A DNA stretch of 64,000 nt from Butyribacter intestini (GTDB lineage: Bacteria; Bacillota; Clostridia; Lachnospirales; Lachnospiraceae): NCBI GenBank assembly GCA_001414325.1, contig LLKB01000007.1, positions 80,871 to 144,870 on the forward strand, written 5' to 3'. The notes beneath the pieces were generated by a model, which saw only the letters and a list, made by a program, of their open reading frames with translations, did not search any database and was not told where the DNA came from. Position 1 is the first letter of the stretch. Each line of letters begins with the position of its first letter. The translations under genes were made by a program, and so were the position numbers. Positions 20,066-28,972 of the stretch are shown piece by piece.

Positions 20066-20456
20066 AAATATTTCATTTAAAGCAGCTCCATTTTCGTATG
20101 AATTATTTTTTGATGATAGAATAACACTGGTTGGCGGAGACAGTGGAACAGGGAAAACAGTGTTATATGAAATACTTGAGGATCTTAAGTTGACAGAGGA
20201 ATATAATGCAATAAAATTGTTTAATTACAAATCAGAGAATATGAAAGAAAATCTGAAAAAATGCAGGGATTGTTTTATTGTTATTGATAATGCAGACATT
20301 CTGATTGACGATGATATAAGAAGATTTATTAATTTTGAGTTTTCTAATCAGTATATGCTTTTTTCAAGAAATTGTGATGGCTTGAATGTATCAGATAAAA
20401 GTTTTAAAATATTGCAGCTTGATGACAATAAAATAACACTTCAAGATGAGTTATAG
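20055..20456 (+). CDS. Small P-loop ATPase, accessory gene of the CRISPR locus
   Basis: 133 residues. Walker A GGDSGTGKT near residue 26 and a hydrophobic Walker B-like strand CFIVIDNADIL near 73 are clear. The protein is too short for a full AAA+ or ABC unit and ends soon after a strand-rich segment (FKILQLDDNKITL). The start was chosen at ATG 20055, which has GGAGGG 7 nt upstream. It overlaps the gene before by 11 bp and its stop codon abuts the gene after, so the three are translationally coupled. It might power or gate the neighbouring toprim-like protein, by analogy with ATPase plus toprim defence pairs; this is inference. Confidence 0.75.
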   Translation: MIYKNISFKAAPFSYELFFDDRITLVGGDSGTGKTVLYEILEDLKLTEEYNAIKLFNYKSENMKENLKKCRDCFIVIDNADILIDDDIRRFINFEFSNQYMLFSRNCDGLNVSDKSFKILQLDDNKITLQDEL

Positions 20457-20479
20457 TGTGTGTAGAAATGGGGAATAAA

Positions 20480-20908
20480 ATGAAATATTTATGGACAGAG
20501 GATACAGGTGCAGGATTATATTTTTGGCAGTTGGCAAATGAGCTTTTCTTTGGTGGCGAATTAGAGGTAGAAAGCAAAGGGAGCAATCAGGGGATATTAG
20601 ATGCAGTATCACATATAGATGCTAATGATAATAATATATATTATATTGCATTTGACTATGTGGTTGATAATCAGGATATTCGGAATAAATACAGATTACT
20701 CAGAACATATGCTGCCAAATCGGATAGCCACATTGTAATACTTGATATGATTTGCTTTGAATATTTGATTTTAACTTTTGATAAACTTGTGGAATGGACA
20801 GGGACTGGTAAAAAGGATAAGGTAAAGATGCGTATGGAAATACTGAAAACAATAGAAAATCACCATATTAATTTATCGAAAATACAAGACGAGAAAACTT
20901 TAAAATAA
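20480..20908 (+). CDS. Hypothetical protein, possibly toprim-like, third gene of the accessory trio
   Basis: 142 residues from ATG 20480 (GGGG 7 nt upstream); GTG 20456 or ATG 20468 would add 8 or 4 residues. The layout is WTEDTGAGLYFWQLANELFF, then EVESKGSNQGILDAV, then YIAFDYVVDNQDI and HIVILDMICFEYLI. An early acidic residue, a Gly-rich turn and a hydrophobic strand ending in FDYVVDN resemble a toprim or OLD-type nuclease core, but key residues are not secure. It follows the small ATPase within one coupled unit. I do not recognise the family with confidence. Confidence 0.65.
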   Translation: MKYLWTEDTGAGLYFWQLANELFFGGELEVESKGSNQGILDAVSHIDANDNNIYYIAFDYVVDNQDIRNKYRLLRTYAAKSDSHIVILDMICFEYLILTFDKLVEWTGTGKKDKVKMRMEILKTIENHHINLSKIQDEKTLK

Positions 20909-21169
20909 TTAGCAGGATTTAAGAGGTTTTCTACGGAAAGAGTAATGAAATCATTGGCAGGGGAATTAACAGAAAATGAAAGATGGTCGATAAAAGGAAA
21001 AGAAATGGGGGGATGTTGGCATAAGGATTGTTGCATTTCAGAACATAAAGACAGTATCAGATGCGGACAACCAAATGTCAAATCAGGAATTATGAAAATG
21101 CGTATGTTAATACAATCTGTTGAAGTGCAAAAGGTACTAAGAGATATAGTAGTTTAGAAATGATTGCTG

Positions 21170-21354
21170 TGCTATTGTCGACCTAAGAAAGTGCATTTTT
21201 GTGGGGGAGTTGACAATCCATTGATTCGTGTGGTATGAGAAGCGTTGTGAGCAAGTAATTGAGCAGATTGCGAACATCTACTTGACTTGTTTTTTCGGGG
21301 GTAGACAAAAAGGGGGTTGAAAATCGTAGAAAATAGAGTATTATATAGGTATGG
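21170..21354 (+). promoter_or_regulatory. CRISPR leader
   Basis: AT-rich, non-coding stretch directly before the first repeat, with TTGAAA (21317-21322), a 16-bp spacer and TATTAT (21339-21344) placed to start transcription at about the first repeat. Repeat conservation is highest at this end and decays at the other, confirming leader polarity. It contains GTCGAC at 21178 and, unusually, a copy of the dispersed 24-bp repeat (21262-21285). The preceding 20909-21169 holds no convincing gene. Confidence 0.75.
21262..21285. repeat. Dispersed 24-bp hairpin repeat, copy 2 (inside the CRISPR leader)
   Basis: AGCAGATTGCGAACATCTAC followed by TTGA; a family variant lying about 70 bp before the first CRISPR repeat. 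Confidence 0.55.
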
Positions 21355-24300
21355 GATTTAATAGGAACATAATGGGATGTAAATAATTCTATAACGGGGT
21401 TGCAAAAAGCGGCAGACAAATGATTTAATAGGAACATAATGGGATGTAAATTTGAGTAGGTATTTTATCATATAGCATACACTCATGATTTAATAGGAAC
21501 ATAATGGGATGTAAATAAAAGAATATCTTTATAAAGTTCTTCACTGATATTCGATTTAATAGGAACATAATGGGATGTAAATTTCTATACTCGTAATATA
21601 GCAATAAATGTACTGAGATTTAATAGGAACATAATGGGATGTAAATTCTTATGTTGCTGTCACCTTGCGACCATGGTACATGATTTAATAGGAACATAAT
21701 GGGATGTAAATGTCGAAAAACTCTTTGTAAATGAAAATGAAGTGTTGATTTAATAGGAACATAATGGGATGTAAATATCATTGTGTTAGCGGCTAAGCAA
21801 AAATAAACGAGGATTTAATAGGAACATAATGGGATGTAAATATCAATAGAACCGATAAAATCAGCAATAGCCTGCCCGATTTAATAGGAACATAATGGGA
21901 TGTAAATTCAAAGCCTAAGAGAATATTTTTGTAAAGCTCGTCGATTTAATAGGAACATAATGGGATGTAAATATGTGTTTATTTACTTTCCGTATGTTGT
22001 ATATATGGATTTAATAGGAACATAATGGGATGTAAATTCGTTTGTAAGACCGAAGTTATTTTGCATTTTTAGATTTAATAGGAACATAATGGGATGTAAA
22101 TAAATGTGGCTATTAAATACAATTACTAAATATAAGATTTAATAGGAACATAATGGGATGTAAATTATTCCCACCGGTCAAATTGCGACCGATGAAAGTT
22201 GGATTTAATAGGAACATAATGGGATGTAAATACAGCTGAATTGTGTGAAGCTGAATTACTCGCACAGCGATTTAATAGGAACATAATGGGATGTAAATCA
22301 CTTATTCCGTTTGACCTTACAAAATTATAATCAGATTTAATAGGAACATAATGGGATGTAAATGCGGATATTGCTATCGCCTTGCGACCACGGCACATTG
22401 ATTTAATAGGAACATAATGGGATGTAAATCCGCATAAAAGAGGTGAAAAAAGATGTGGTATTCTGATTTAATAGGAACATAATGGGATGTAAATACTCAG
22501 CAAGGTTTTGTATATATGACAGGTATTACGATTTAATAGGAACATAATGGGATGTAAATCAAGATGTAGCGGTTATTGAGAATAAAAACCACTAGGATTT
22601 AATAGGAACATAATGGGATGTAAATTGGTTTACTGTAATGTCAGCAAAAGTTATTTTTTCGATTTAATAGGAACATAATGGGATGTAAATTTTAACAAGG
22701 AGGTCTATAACTTTATAGACCTCTCGGATTTAATAGGAACATAATGGGATGTAAATACACAACTTTATAAATTACAAGATAGTGGGTTAGATTTGATTTA
22801 ATAGGAACATAATGGGATGTAAATATCACATACGAAAACTTTTTGTCAGAAACTGAAATAGATTTAATAGGAACATAATGGGATGTAAATAACAGTTATA
22901 TAACATAGCAACAAATCTATTTTCAGATTTAATAGGAACATAATGGGATGTAAATCTCAACTTTATAAATTACAAAATAGCGGCTTAGATGATTTAATAG
23001 GAACATAATGGGATGTAAATTTTTCAAGAATTGATAAACACTCGTAACTTATGTAGAGATTTAATAGGAACATAATGGGATGTAAATTTTGAGCGTGAAC
23101 GGTTAGCGTTATATCTGTTGCACGATTTAATAGGAACATAATGGGATGTAAATATGTTTAAGTTTGTTGTGACGGTTATTGAAAAATGGATTTAATAGGA
23201 ACATAATGGGATGTAAATAGAGTAACTGTACAAGAATATTGTAATTGACATGCCGATTTAATAGGAACATAATGGGATGTAAATTTTGCCCTTACTCGCT
23301 AACTTAGAGTAGTGATTTAGATTTAATAGGAACATAATGGGATGTAAATAGATAGTCTAACATCTTTACTTTTCCCGTCAAAAACGATTTAATAGGAACA
23401 TAATGGGATGTAAATTTCAAGGTGATTATACTTCTGTTTGGGGAGTTGGGTCGATTTAATAGGAACATAATGGGATGTAAATTTACTTTATCTAATGATA
23501 TGTGTAAAAATTTGGAATTGATTTAATAGGAACATAATGGGATGTAAATCATTACCATCTATCATTGTGTTGGCGGCTAAACAAGATTTAATAGGAACAT
23601 AATGGGATGTAAATTTGTCACTGAAAAAATCGGTGCTTAAATTAAATTTGATTTAATAGGAACATAATGGGATGTAAATGTGAAGAATATAGACAGATGA
23701 GTAAATATGATAGAGGGGATTTAATAGGAACATAATGGGATGTAAATATGATATAAATGATTTATCTGATAAACTCAATGCTGATTTAATAGGAACATAA
23801 TGGGATGTAAATCAGTACTATCAGATGTTTTTACATAAACAAAAACACGATTTAATAGGAACATAATGGGATGTAAATCTCACTACATCCATTTGAGCGT
23901 GTACCTCTATCGGATTTAATAGGAACATAATGGGATGTAAATAGATAATCTCATATCATGTTCATATCGACTGACGAGATTTAATAGGAACATAATGGGA
24001 TGTAAATTCTTTTTTGAAGAATTTGTGCTTATGGAAGATGATGATTTAATAGGAACATAATGGGATGTAAATTAATTGTCTGGCAAAAGTAATTTTGCAT
24101 AATTTAAGATTTAATAGGAACATAATGGGATGTAAATCGAAATAAATCAGCAATAGCATCACTAAGATTAAAGATTTAATAGAAACATAATGGGATGTAA
24201 AGTAGCAACTTTATTTGAAAGTGCTTCACCAGTCCAGATTTAATAGGAACATAATGGGATGTAAAGAGTGACTATGGCGTAAAATTTGAAAAAGATACAA

Positions 24301-24599
24301 ATGGATTTAATAGGAACATAATGGGATGTAAAGGTCATCATGTTTGTGACGGCATACGGAAGAAAAAAACGATTTAATAGGAACATAATGGGATGTAAAG
24401 TTGAGTCACGAAAGATATTCGGATAATTTTACTTTTGGATTAATAGATACATATTGTAATGTAAAGAACTCAACAAAAAGGATTTCTTCACACTCAACAA
24501 AGATTTAATAGAAACATAATGGAATGTAAAGCCTATGGCTTCTGCAACTGAATTTTTTGCACCATTACCAATTTAATAGAAACATAGTGGAATATCAAC
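21355..24599 (+). CRISPR. Type I-B CRISPR array, 50 repeats and 49 spacers
   Basis: Repeat of 30 nt beginning GATTTAATAGGAACATAAT and ending GGGATGTAAAT; spacers are 34-38 nt, mostly 35-36. Repeats 1-43 are identical. From repeat 44 (24173) on the last base is G instead of T, and repeats 44, 48, 49 and 50 carry further changes (repeat 48 at 24438-24466 is one base short; repeat 50 at 24570-24599 ends ATATCAAC), marking the old, leader-distal end. Transcription is rightward, giving a 5' handle ATGTAAAT. It lies between the interference genes and cas4-cas1-cas2. Several spacers are related in pairs (5/16, 7/34, 3/9, 22/25). Spacer 21 (22691-22726) is itself palindromic. Confidence 0.99.
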
Positions 24600-24629
24600 T
24601 GCCAAATATTAAGCATGGAAGGAGAAAAA

Positions 24630-25127
24630 TGTATGGAAGAAAGAATAACAGGAGTAATGATTTATTATTATTTTGTGTGTAAGCGTAAATTGTGGTATTT
24701 TTGTCATGAAATTAATATGGAATCAGGTAATGAGGATGTGCAGCTTGGAAAGATTTTGGATGAGACAAGTTATGGAAGAAGTGAGAAACACATTCAGATT
24801 AATGGAGAGATTAATATAGATTTTATAAAAGAACATCGTGAGTTACATGAGATTAAAAAAAGTAAGTCAATAGAGCAGGCAGGAATATGGCAAGTTAAAT
24901 ATTATCTGTATTATTTAAAAAAGCGTGGAGTAGATGGATTAAAGGCAAAAATTGATTATCCATTATTAAAAGAAAATGTTATGGTTGAATTATCAAAAGA
25001 TGACGAAAATCAGCTACAATTTGTAATTGGAGATATTGTTAAAATTAAAAAGGAAAAAAGACCGCCAATTATGAAGAAAACAAAGTTGTGTTCAAAATGT
25101 GCATATCGTGATTTGTGTTTAATTTGA
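24630..25127 (+). CDS. cas4: CRISPR-associated exonuclease Cas4
   Basis: 165 residues. Trims prespacers and helps select PAM and orientation during acquisition. It has the single N-terminal cysteine (VCKRKLWYFCHE near 15) and the C-terminal trio CSKCAYRDLC that ligate the Fe-S cluster, with an intervening RecB-type core (QAGIWQVKYYLYYLKKRG, the QxxxY motif). The start was chosen at ATG 24630, 9 nt after GGAG; the upstream ATG 24615 lacks an RBS. It begins about 30 bp after the last degenerate repeat, and the adaptation genes may share array read-through transcription. Confidence 0.93.
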   Translation, partial: CMEERITGVMIYYYFVCKRKLWYFCHEINMESGNEDVQLGKILDETSYGRSEKHIQINGEINIDFIKEHRELHEIKKSKSIEQAGIWQVKYYLYYLKKRGVDGLKAKIDYPLLKENVMVELSKDDENQLQFVIGDIVKIKKEKRPPIMKKTKLCSKCAYRDLCLI

Positions 25128-25140
25128 GGGGAGTGTGTCT

Positions 25141-26133
25141 ATGAAGCAAAGTTTTTATGTTTACAATGATGGTGAAATTAAAAGAAAAGATAATACATTG
25201 CAATTTCGCACATATGAGGGAGAAAAAAGGGATATTCCGATAGAGCGGATTTCAGATATTTATGTTATGTCAGAAATGTCATTTAATACAGCATTTTTAA
25301 ATTATATTTCTCAATATGGTATTCCTATTCACTTTTTTAATTATTATAATTTTTATACGGGAAGTTATTATCCGAGAGAATCATTGCTTGCCGGACAGTT
25401 ATTGGTTAATCAGGTGGAATACTATCAGGATAGTGTGAAAAGACTGAAAATTGCTCAAAAAATCATAGATGCGGCAACTTTCAATATATATAGAAATTTA
25501 AGATATTATAATGGCAGAGGTAAAGATGTTTCAAAATGGATGAATGAAATAGATGGACTGCGGAAACAGATTGAAAAGACAAATACGATAAATGAACTTA
25601 TGGGTATTGAGGGAAATATAAGACAACAATATTATGCGGCATGGAATGTTATAGTGAATCAGGAAATAAAGTTTGAAAAAAGAGTAATGCACCCACCTGA
25701 TAATATGATAAATTCGTTGATATCATATGTAAATTCATTGATTTATTCAAAAACATTGAGCGAGGTTTATCATACACAGTTAAATCCGACAATCAGTTAT
25801 CTGCATGAGCCTGGTGTAAGACGTTATTCGTTGTGTCTAGATATATCTGAAGTTTTTAAACCTTTAATAGGTGACAGATTGATTTTTTCATTGTTAAATA
25901 GACAACAGATTACAGAAGAAAGTTTTACGCAGGAGTTAAATTTTTTACATTTGAAAAAAGAAGCATCAAAGCTGATTGTTAGGGAACTTGAAAATTCATT
26001 AAAAAAGACAATTAAACATAAGGAATTAGGACGACAGGTTTCTTATCAATATTTAATTCGTCTAGAATTATATAAATTGATAAAGCACATAATTGGAGAA
26101 AAAGAATATGAAGGGTTTAAAATATGGTGGTAA
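25141..26133 (+). CDS. cas1: CRISPR integrase Cas1
   Basis: 330 residues. Integrates prespacers at the leader-repeat junction with Cas2. The conserved metal-ligand triad is present: E157 in GIEGNIRQQYY, H222 in SYLHEPG, and an acidic residue in CLDISEVFKP near 236-240. The N-terminal beta domain (MSMKQSFYVYNDGEIKRKDN) and the helical C-terminus are full length. The start was chosen at ATG 25141 with GAGGGG 8 nt upstream, 13 bp after cas4. With identical repeats over most of the array, acquisition has evidently been active. Confidence 0.97.
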   Translation: MKQSFYVYNDGEIKRKDNTLQFRTYEGEKRDIPIERISDIYVMSEMSFNTAFLNYISQYGIPIHFFNYYNFYTGSYYPRESLLAGQLLVNQVEYYQDSVKRLKIAQKIIDAATFNIYRNLRYYNGRGKDVSKWMNEIDGLRKQIEKTNTINELMGIEGNIRQQYYAAWNVIVNQEIKFEKRVMHPPDNMINSLISYVNSLIYSKTLSEVYHTQLNPTISYLHEPGVRRYSLCLDISEVFKPLIGDRLIFSLLNRQQITEESFTQELNFLHLKKEASKLIVRELENSLKKTIKHKELGRQVSYQYLIRLELYKLIKHIIGEKEYEGFKIWW

Positions 26134-26136
26134 AAA

Positions 26137-26415
26137 ATGTATGTAGTTTTGGTATATGATATAAGTCTAGAAGATAAAGGGGCAAAAAGATGGAGGTCTG
26201 TTTTTAAGATATGTAAAAAATATCTGTCACATATACAAAATTCGGTATTTGAAGGTGAGATTTCAAAAGTTCAATTAACGAAAATGCAAAATGAATTAAA
26301 ACCTCATATAGATAAAAATCTTGACTCGGTTATTGTCTTTAAAAGCAGACAGGAAAAATGGCTTGAAAAAGATTTTTGGGGTAAAGATAACGACATGACA
26401 GACTTTATGCTTTAA
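26137..26415 (+). CDS. cas2: CRISPR adaptation protein Cas2
   Basis: 92 residues with the ferredoxin-like fold typical of the family. It starts MYVVLVYDIS with the conserved aspartate after the first strand, followed by RWRSVFKICKKYLSHIQNSV and EGEIS. It bridges two Cas1 dimers in the integrase complex. It is 3 bp from the end of cas1. A 10-bp hairpin follows. Confidence 0.96.
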   Translation: MYVVLVYDISLEDKGAKRWRSVFKICKKYLSHIQNSVFEGEISKVQLTKMQNELKPHIDKNLDSVIVFKSRQEKWLEKDFWGKDNDMTDFML

Positions 26416-26426
26416 TTTTTGCTTAT

Positions 26427-26453
26427 AAGGTGGATAACAACATATCCACCTTT
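26427..26453 (+). terminator. Terminator-like hairpin after cas2
   Basis: AAGGTGGATA, 6-nt loop, TATCCACCTT, then a short T run. The 26454-26557 stretch after it is extremely T-rich and holds no other feature. Confidence 0.6.
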
Positions 26454-26557
26454 AACTAATAAATTATTATTCCCCGATTTTTTCTAAATTTTAATTTTTT
26501 ACTTTTAATATTTTTACTTTTCTTCAAAAAATATTTCTCATTTTTACTGTTTTAATT

Positions 26558-27118
26558 TCAATACTTATTCGATTTCTTCCAGTCAATATTTTCCCTAATG
26601 TACTTAAAAGTTGCTTCTTCGCCCTCATCAGCAAGCATAGTCAGCAGTTTTTCGAGCAATTCCCGTGTATCGGGATGCAGTACATAGTAATCTTTGTTTT
26701 TGTTGTAGTATGCCAATGGGAAAGAGTCATTGTAGGTATCACGGTTATAGTTTTTGCTTGCGGAAATCCTGTCACAGAACATTTCGAGGACATATCTTGT
26801 AGGCATAGGCATACCGATAAGACCATCTCTTGGGTTTATTGCAAAATCTATCCAGTATTCAAAATGATGTTTGTTGCGTCCTTTGTGGTGAAGCCATGCG
26901 GAAGAATATTTTTTATCTTCTTTTTCTGCAAAATTCGGGCTTCTTTTGCCACCCTGATAATATTTTACACCTGCAAAAAATTCTATAGGATTATATTTAG
27001 ACCAGTCGTGCATAATTCCTTGCTTGTAAAGACCTGCTTTAAAGCAGTAATGTCTTACAAGATTTTTGTGGTGAAGGATCGTACATAAGTGACCGTAAAA
27101 ATTTTTTAAGTAGTTCAT
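26558..27118 (-). CDS. DUF5662 family protein
   Basis: 186 residues, soluble, rich in His, Tyr and Trp. HDWSKYNPIEFFAGVKYYQG near 37 and WLHHKGRNKHHFEYW near 75 are the conserved blocks of the DUF5662 family, a widespread Firmicute family. Histidine/aspartate pairs suggest a metal-binding HD-like helical fold; no activity is established that I know of. It has its own orientation, opposite to the cas genes, so it marks the end of the CRISPR locus. It is common in Lachnospiraceae and not obviously transferred with the locus. Confidence 0.88.
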   Translation of the reverse strand: MNYLKNFYGHLCTILHHKNLVRHYCFKAGLYKQGIMHDWSKYNPIEFFAGVKYYQGGKRSPNFAEKEDKKYSSAWLHHKGRNKHHFEYWIDFAINPRDGLIGMPMPTRYVLEMFCDRISASKNYNRDTYNDSFPLAYYNKNKDYYVLHPDTRELLEKLLTMLADEGEEATFKYIRENIDWKKSNKY

Positions 27119-27273
27119 AATGTGCCTCGTTTCTGGTATATGTATATTGCATAACCTTTTTGCATATGATATAATGTGGCATAGGCAAAAAGATATGATT
27201 TATTCATTTAAACACCTATGCCTGTTATTAGGTATAGGTGGGACAACTAACTAGACAAGTATATCATAATCTC

Positions 27274-28401
27274 TCATGAATTTCCATATTCCCTCCTCCA
27301 GACCTTAGGTGTCATTCCTTTCCAATGCTTAAACGAGCGTATCAGATGGCTGCAATCGGAAAATCCGGTTTCCTGACTTATATAATTTAAGTCAAGGTCG
27401 GTATATATAAGCAGGTCTGCTACACGATTAAGCCGTATAAATTCTATATATTCCTTGCATGACTGGTTATAAAGCTGTCTGAATGAACGGGCAAAGTTTG
27501 AGTAACTCATATTACACATCTTTGCTAGTTCTTTTACTTGAAGCTGCTCATTGTAATGTCGGTCAATATATTCCGTGATGTTGTCAAATGGATTGTCAGG
27601 GGCTGATGCACAGAGTATTTTCTCGTCTACAGCTATGCCTTTTGATATCCATATACGGCTCAGATATGTAAGGAGTTTTGCGATATTTGTGCCGATGAGT
27701 GTATCGTATCCATATTGTCTTGTTTTTATTTCTTCAATGCATTGTTCAAAGAGTTCGTAAATCTGATAGTTTTTTAAATCCTCTTTTGAAAAAAATATAT
27801 TTTCCGGATTTTGTTCATAAGCAACATTCATCATATTTAAAAATCTTGATTTGTAGTTGCCTGATATATGAAGAAAGTTAAGGTCAAATTTTAATACCTG
27901 ATAGCGTATATTACAGCTTTTCGATAATATTGTTTTGTCGGGAACAGGCTGGATAGAACCGTGTTTTTTGTCAATCTTAGGATGTATTTCATCGGTTGAA
28001 AGCGGACTTAAACAGGCTTTTTTACTTAAAGAAAGACCTTTTTTGGCGATGGAAATATTATTGTTTGACACATATTTATTGCCAGAAGGACTGTTTGCAA
28101 ATAAATTACTGAAAGTTAAAATATCTGTTTCAGTTGTTGGGGCACTGGCTTCGGCTGGTGTTTCATAAATTGAATGTATATGTTTCGGACAGAAGATAAT
28201 AATGTCGCCCGGAGTAAGATTATAAACATTTTCATTGCAGGTAACTTCTACATTTCCGTTTAATATATGAATAATTTCAAAAAAATAGTGCCAGTGTGGG
28301 AGGATTGGGAAGTTGTCCGGTATCGAGGTATGCAAAAAGGCCTCTATAGGTGAGTTAAGTCCATCGCAGTATTCATAAAGATTTTTAATGTTTTTTTCCA
28401 T
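27274..28401 (-). CDS. AraC family transcriptional regulator with cupin domain and internal insertion
   Basis: 375 residues. An N-terminal cupin sensor fold (PHWHYFFEIIHILNGNVEVT near 35) and a C-terminal double helix-turn-helix (NITEYIDRHYNEQLQVKELA near 270; SYSNFARSFRQLY; then TDLDLNYISQETGFSDCSHL with the final helix FKHWKGMTPKVWRREY). Between HIHSIYE (about 83) and YQVLKFDLNFL (about 170) lies a polar stretch of about 80 residues that interrupts the cupin barrel, making it longer than usual relatives (about 290). It is divergent from the two-gene ABC exporter and may regulate it. The ligand is unknown. Confidence 0.93.
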   Translation of the reverse strand: MEKNIKNLYEYCDGLNSPIEAFLHTSIPDNFPILPHWHYFFEIIHILNGNVEVTCNENVYNLTPGDIIIFCPKHIHSIYETPAEASAPTTETDILTFSNLFANSPSGNKYVSNNNISIAKKGLSLSKKACLSPLSTDEIHPKIDKKHGSIQPVPDKTILSKSCNIRYQVLKFDLNFLHISGNYKSRFLNMMNVAYEQNPENIFFSKEDLKNYQIYELFEQCIEEIKTRQYGYDTLIGTNIAKLLTYLSRIWISKGIAVDEKILCASAPDNPFDNITEYIDRHYNEQLQVKELAKMCNMSYSNFARSFRQLYNQSCKEYIEFIRLNRVADLLIYTDLDLNYISQETGFSDCSHLIRSFKHWKGMTPKVWRREYGNS

Positions 28402-28972
28402 AGTGATTCTCCGTTCTTTGGTGTTATGCCGTTTTATCAGAAGTGATATGATGTTTGGGAAAATATTCTTTACCTAAATTGCTGTCACGAATTGTTATAT
28501 TTCTATATGTTGTTGCTCCGTGCATCATAATACTAAAAATAATGAGGTGTGAAAATGTTAGTTTGCACTGATTTTGTTTGCAGATATTATATAACATATA
28601 AACGATTTTTTCAATAATATAAGTTTGTGATAAAGATAGCAAAAAATAAAGCAAAATAGTATCTTTGCGGCTTAAAATAGTATTATATGATTTTGATATA
28701 TGATAGGTTTATGCAATTTTTTTATATGTTTATTATATTATCTATATGTCTGCTGTGCTATACTGTAGAAACTTTCGTAAGTTATTGTTTACCGGCAAAC
28801 TTGATATTAGATATAAAGCTATGTGCAAATGACAGAGTTGGCAATACACTAGTGTACTGGCATGTTGTTATTTAGCTAAATATGAATAGGTCAGCACACT
28901 AGGTGTAAGCATTAACAATTACGAAAAACAGAAGAAAAAGAGTACATGAACAGAAAAAGGAGGACAAGAAAA
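28402..28972. other. Divergent intergenic region between AraC regulator and ABC exporter
   Basis: 570 bp without a convincing gene. It contains a palindrome ACACTAGTGT (28847-28856) and a related ACACTAGGTGT at about 28894, either of which could be a regulator site. A 62-codon ORF at 28687-28875 has no RBS or family features. The exporter RBS (AAAGGAGG) is at its right end. Confidence 0.5.

Noticed and set aside
20945..21157. A 70-codon open frame before the CRISPR leader.
   Set aside because: No clear RBS, no recognisable family, Cys/Lys-rich odd composition; it may be a gene remnant but is not supported.
21183..22398. Minus-strand open frames across the start of the array.
   Set aside because: They read through identical CRISPR repeats and contain the repeated peptide FTSHYVPIKS; artefacts of the array.
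28687..28875. A 62-codon hydrophobic open frame in the AraC-ABC gap.
   Set aside because: No ribosome binding site and no family signal; AT-rich chance frame.
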